8,063 nucleotides of DNA from Granulosicoccus sp965367215 (GTDB taxonomy: Bacteria > Pseudomonadota > Gammaproteobacteria > Granulosicoccales > Granulosicoccaceae): assembly GCA_965367215.1 (NCBI GenBank), contig CBDUIJ010000270.1, forward strand, positions 1 through 8,063, read 5' to 3'. The translations under genes were made by a program, and so were the position numbers. Positions 5,611-8,063 of the stretch are shown one piece after another; within the stretch, counting starts at the first letter, position 1; each line of letters opens with the position of its first letter. The notes beneath the pieces are model-generated. The model was not told the origin of the DNA. It saw only the letters and a program-made list of their open reading frames with translations, and made no database searches.

Positions 5611-7236
5611 CTACCGCTGCCACACCCGAATATAATCTATATCGAATGTTGCCGGAAACGGCGTTGTGCTGTCCGCAGGCCCGGGAAAGTTGCCACCTAC
5701 CGCCAGATTGGCAATCAGGTACATCTGCTCGTCCGACACCTGGTCGCCCTCTACTCGAGCGGTTTCGACATCATCGATATACCAGACAATCCGCTGAGGC
5801 TCCCAGTCCACCCGGTAGGTATGAAAGTCTGCGGAGAAATCGCTGATAGAGGCACGCAGTTCTGTTGACTGACGGTCCGTATGGAAGCCATCGCCGTCCA
5901 GATCATCCTGGTAGTGGTAGGCATGGTTCGCTGTCGTGACACGATCACCAATGGCTTCGATGATATCGATCTCGGGATCTTCCGGCTGATCCTGCTTGTA
6001 GTAGGCATTGAGCAACCAGAAGGCACTCCACAAGCCCTTGCCTGCCGGCATGCGGGCGCGAGCCTCTACTCGGCCATAGCGAAAACGCAGCGAGTTGTAA
6101 CTGGTGATGATGCCGGATAGATAAGGCTGTCGGTTCAGGGCGAAACTGTTATCGGCGGTGTTCAGCACCCGCGATGTTCGATCCAGCTCATTGCCATCGG
6201 CATCCAGCGCTATCACCAGAAAACGACGATCGATTCCGGGCACCAGATCATCGATGAACAGGGACCGACCATCAGTATCGGCCACCAGAATCCCATTGTC
6301 ATGAATCAGATAACGGCGTGCACCGCGTACCGCATTCCAGCCGATATCGGCGGTGGAGTCCGAATAGATGCTGGAACGAATTACCAGACGCTCACTGGCG
6401 GAGGCTGGAGGTGTGACGCCATTGTCGGTATTGACCAACAGGCTCTGTTCGATGATGCGCTCATCACATCGGTCATAGGCCACAACGCGATATTGATAAT
6501 CACGCCCCTCAACCAGTCCGACTTCATAGAGACTCTTGTAGTCGCCACCATTGAGTGAGCGATAAAGACTGCCGTTGCGAAAGATCTCGTATCGGGCAGC
6601 TCGGTTCGGCGCCTGCCATTGCAACTCTGCCACCCCGGGAGAATAGACGCTGGCGGCCAGGCCGAGTGTGAATGCCTGCTGAGTACCCGGCTTCGGTCGG
6701 TCTGCCGTATTGACGGTCAACTGCGCCGTCACCAGTTCATTGCCGGCACGGTCCAGAGCTCTCACCTCATAGGCGTAGTCGATACCGTCACGCAAGTCGC
6801 TCTGCAGAAAGGAGCCACCGGTCGCACTGCCCTGGCGCTGCCCATCACGGTAGATGTCATAGCTCACGGCGCCTTCAGGCACTCGCCACAGCAGTTCCAC
6901 GGTACTGGCCGAGTAGATAGAGCGGGTCAGATACAGTTGCGAGCGATCGACTGGCGCCTTGTCGGCCTTTATACTCAATACCCCATCGCTGACCGAGAAC
7001 GGCTCGTAGCCGAATTGCGCGTCGTTGACGTAGTACTGGGATTCATTGTTGATGATGACACCGGGTCCCCAGAGAAACTCGGTGTCCCATCGTCCGCGAT
7101 CCAATCCGCTGCCGTCGAAGTTTTCTTCGAAGATCAGGCGATAGTCACCGTTGGCATCGGGAAGGCGGCAGGTATCTGCCGCGGCATTGGCTGACAACAA
7201 TACAGCCACGGAAAGCAGAGCACTGGATTTGAACAT
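5611..7236 (-). CDS. Secreted GH16 glycoside hydrolase with three internal Fn3-like modules
   Basis: This 541-residue exported enzyme is of glycoside hydrolase family 16 (beta-1,3-glucanase/laminarinase-like, or an exopolysaccharide endoglycanase). A Sec signal peptide spans about 1-20 (A-A-A before D21); C23 is not in a lipobox. The GH16 N-terminal strands run from about 32 to 93 (LIFEENFDGSGLD, then TEFLWGPGVIINNESQYYV at 52-70). The fold resumes near 369 with YLSGIITSY, YGRVEARARMPAGKGLW and AFWLL. The catalytic ExDxxE is at 422-427: E422 nucleophile, D424, E427 acid/base. A DxDxDG loop (445-450) looks able to bind calcium. The C terminus AVGGNFPGP and FDIDYIRVWQR is typical of the family. 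Between the halves, about 97-364, sit three related modules. This makes the protein roughly twice the length of a bare GH16 domain. Substrate cannot be read from the sequence; a hydrolase role rather than transglycosylation is assumed. The ribosome binding site is weak. Confidence 0.9.
   Translation of the reverse strand: MFKSSALLSVAVLLSANAAADTCRLPDANGDYRLIFEENFDGSGLDRGRWDTEFLWGPGVIINNESQYYVNDAQFGYEPFSVSDGVLSIKADKAPVDRSQLYLTRSIYSASTVELLWRVPEGAVSYDIYRDGQRQGSATGGSFLQSDLRDGIDYAYEVRALDRAGNELVTAQLTVNTADRPKPGTQQAFTLGLAASVYSPGVAELQWQAPNRAARYEIFRNGSLYRSLNGGDYKSLYEVGLVEGRDYQYRVVAYDRCDERIIEQSLLVNTDNGVTPPASASERLVIRSSIYSDSTADIGWNAVRGARRYLIHDNGILVADTDGRSLFIDDLVPGIDRRFLVIALDADGNELDRTSRVLNTADNSFALNRQPYLSGIITSYNSLRFRYGRVEARARMPAGKGLWSAFWLLNAYYKQDQPEDPEIDIIEAIGDRVTTANHAYHYQDDLDGDGFHTDRQSTELRASISDFSADFHTYRVDWEPQRIVWYIDDVETARVEGDQVSDEQMYLIANLAVGGNFPGPADSTTPFPATFDIDYIRVWQR
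6148..6945 (-). repeat. Three tandem Fn3-like modules inserted inside the GH16 domain
   Basis: Three divergent protein repeats of about 82-88 residues lie at residues 98-180 (bases 6945-6697), 186-273 (6681-6418) and 282-363 (6393-6148). Each opens with an S-I/V-Y-S motif (SIYSAST, SVYSPGV, SIYSDST). A W follows 7-8 residues later, then Y-x-I-x-(R/D)-N/D-G, a D-Y/R-x-(Y/F)-x-V core strand, and an end of V/L-N-T-A/D-D/N. This matches fibronectin type III-like folds. The modules are recognisable only as protein and not as near-identical DNA, so the duplication is old. Carbohydrate binding or spacing are possible roles; no binding residues can be assigned. Confidence 0.75.
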
Positions 7237-7448
7237 GGGGCTGCACGCATTGCTGGAATCCGCCCCAGTCTAGCGCGGTACCGGCACCCTCGGACAGGGT
7301 AGCAATACCGCGGCTGTAAAACCTTGTGACCGACCCATGCAAGTAAAACGAACCGTCGTCGAACGAACAGCGGCCGAACGCACCACAGCCGGAAACCGGA
7401 CACGGAAGGCGAACCTGACTCGCCCTCCGTACCCGTCTCATCACATCC
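7237..7448. other. Intergenic region upstream of the GH16 gene
   Basis: These 212 bases separate the solute-binding protein gene from the GH16 gene, both on the minus strand. They should hold the GH16 promoter if that gene is transcribed independently. I find no convincing -35/-10 pair on the minus strand. The right-hand part contains the hairpin at 7402-7430 and, just beyond it, a small CCGG-AAA-CCGG palindrome at 7389-7399. The reading frames crossing the region have no coding character. Confidence 0.5.
7402..7430 (-). terminator. Hairpin downstream of the solute-binding protein gene
   Basis: An 11-bp stem (7402-7412 with 7420-7430) closes a seven-base loop, starting 18 bases past the stop of the minus-strand solute-binding protein gene. 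In the minus-strand transcript every pair forms, with a single G-U wobble; in the plus-strand transcript the same position is an A-C mismatch. That asymmetry supports leftward termination. There is no T tract after the stem, so it may act as a Rho-assisted or 3'-stabilising structure instead. Confidence 0.5.
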
Positions 7449-8063
7449 TCAGTTGATGTTCACCCAACGCAGAATGAAGAAATTATCGCTACGCTGCGTC
7501 AGTGAAATCGTATCCTTCGAGGCCCAGATCAGGGGTTGTACATACAGTGGAATGTAGGCGGTCTCATCCTGCATCAACTGGTTGACCTCATCGATCATCG
7601 CCTGACGTTTGCTCTCATCCAGCTCTACCTGGATCAGTGGCAGCAGTTCATCGATACGTGCATTCGAATAGCCTCCGAAGTTCCAGCTACCCAGCTTCTT
7701 TTCTTCATTGGGTGTGGCCGCCAGAAAACGAATCGGATGTTCGGCATCGAACGTGCCCGGTGACCAACCCAGCAGATACATGTCGAACTTGCTCTCCCGC
7801 AGCTCCGGCCAGTAATTGCGCACCGGCATGCTGGAAAGCTTCGCCTTCAGACCTACCTTGGTCATCATCGACGCTGCCGCCTTGCAGATGGATTCATCGT
7901 TGATATAGCGATCGTTCGGGCATTGCAGGCCAAAACTGAAGCCGTTCGGATAGCCCGCCTCGGCCAGCAAGGCCCTGGCGGCTTCCGGGTCATAGGCAAA
8001 GCGCTCACTCAGCGCCGCAGAATAGCCACTCATGTCTTCGGACACGAACTGCGAGGCCGGCTG
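7449..8063 (-). CDS. ABC transporter family 5 solute-binding protein, C-terminal part (truncated by window edge)
   Basis: The 204 visible residues are the C-terminal part of a family 5 extracellular solute-binding protein (SBP_bac_5; DppA/OppA/nickel-binding relatives). The frame stays open to the right edge, so the gene starts outside the window. The family hallmark of a YDPEAARALLAEAGYPNGF segment is near the left of the visible protein. It is followed by an ExxxCKAAASMMTKVGLKAKL helix-strand, DMYLLGWSPGTFDAEHP, a GGYSNARIDELL stretch, and an AYIPLYVQPLIWA segment typical of the second lobe near the C terminus. It would deliver peptides, oligosaccharides or another solute to an inner-membrane importer; family 5 specificity cannot be inferred from this part. 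No ATPase or permease genes follow it; they may lie upstream beyond the window. A hairpin follows the stop, so co-transcription with the GH16 gene is uncertain. Confidence 0.9.
   Translation of the reverse strand, partial: QPASQFVSEDMSGYSAALSERFAYDPEAARALLAEAGYPNGFSFGLQCPNDRYINDESICKAAASMMTKVGLKAKLSSMPVRNYWPELRESKFDMYLLGWSPGTFDAEHPIRFLAATPNEEKKLGSWNFGGYSNARIDELLPLIQVELDESKRQAMIDEVNQLMQDETAYIPLYVQPLIWASKDTISLTQRSDNFFILRWVNIN

Noticed and set aside
7167..7170. C23 of the GH16 protein as a lipoprotein anchor
   Set aside because: The preceding residues are A-D-T, which do not fit a lipobox. An A-A-A signal peptidase I site just upstream fits better.
6619..7194. 191-residue open frame on the plus strand
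   Set aside because: It lies wholly antisense to the GH16 gene, whose signal peptide, domain order and catalytic motif are unambiguous. The frame is a shadow of its codon use.

Overview
The window looks like chromosomal DNA from a free-living, probably aquatic, Gram-negative bacterium, most likely a gammaproteobacterium. This is an inference from the gene content: exported proteins with Sec signal peptides, a hybrid histidine kinase, an HD-GYP c-di-GMP phosphodiesterase and a secreted family 16 glycoside hydrolase. Base composition is moderately GC-rich by eye and similar throughout. I see no insertion sequence, CRISPR array, tRNA or rRNA.

Left half, plus strand. Bases 1-536 hold no gene I can support. 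A tight three-gene unit follows: a PhnD-type periplasmic binding protein (537-1385), a membrane hybrid sensor kinase (1436-3739; periplasmic domain, HAMP, PAS, HisKA, HATPase, receiver) and a receiver-HD-GYP response regulator (3736-4869). The last two overlap by four bases (ATGA). No transporter ATPase or permease accompanies the binding protein. The simplest reading is that it is a ligand-sensing accessory of the kinase, and that the unit turns a periplasmic signal into c-di-GMP breakdown.

Right half, minus strand, convergent with the first unit. From the right edge inward these are the C-terminal part of a family 5 (DppA/OppA-like) extracellular solute-binding protein (7449 to beyond 8063), a hairpin that may be its terminator (7402-7430), a secreted GH16 glucanase-like enzyme (5611-7236), and a SUKH/SMI1-KNR4 family protein (4964-5539) 71 bases downstream of it. 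The GH16 enzyme is the most unusual gene: three related Fn3-like modules of about 85 residues sit inside the catalytic domain, between its first strands and the part carrying the catalytic residues.

The two halves meet at 4870-4963, which contains two short inverted repeats. No function clearly links the halves. The left is a signalling cassette for lifestyle switching; the right suggests polysaccharide breakdown and perhaps oligomer uptake.
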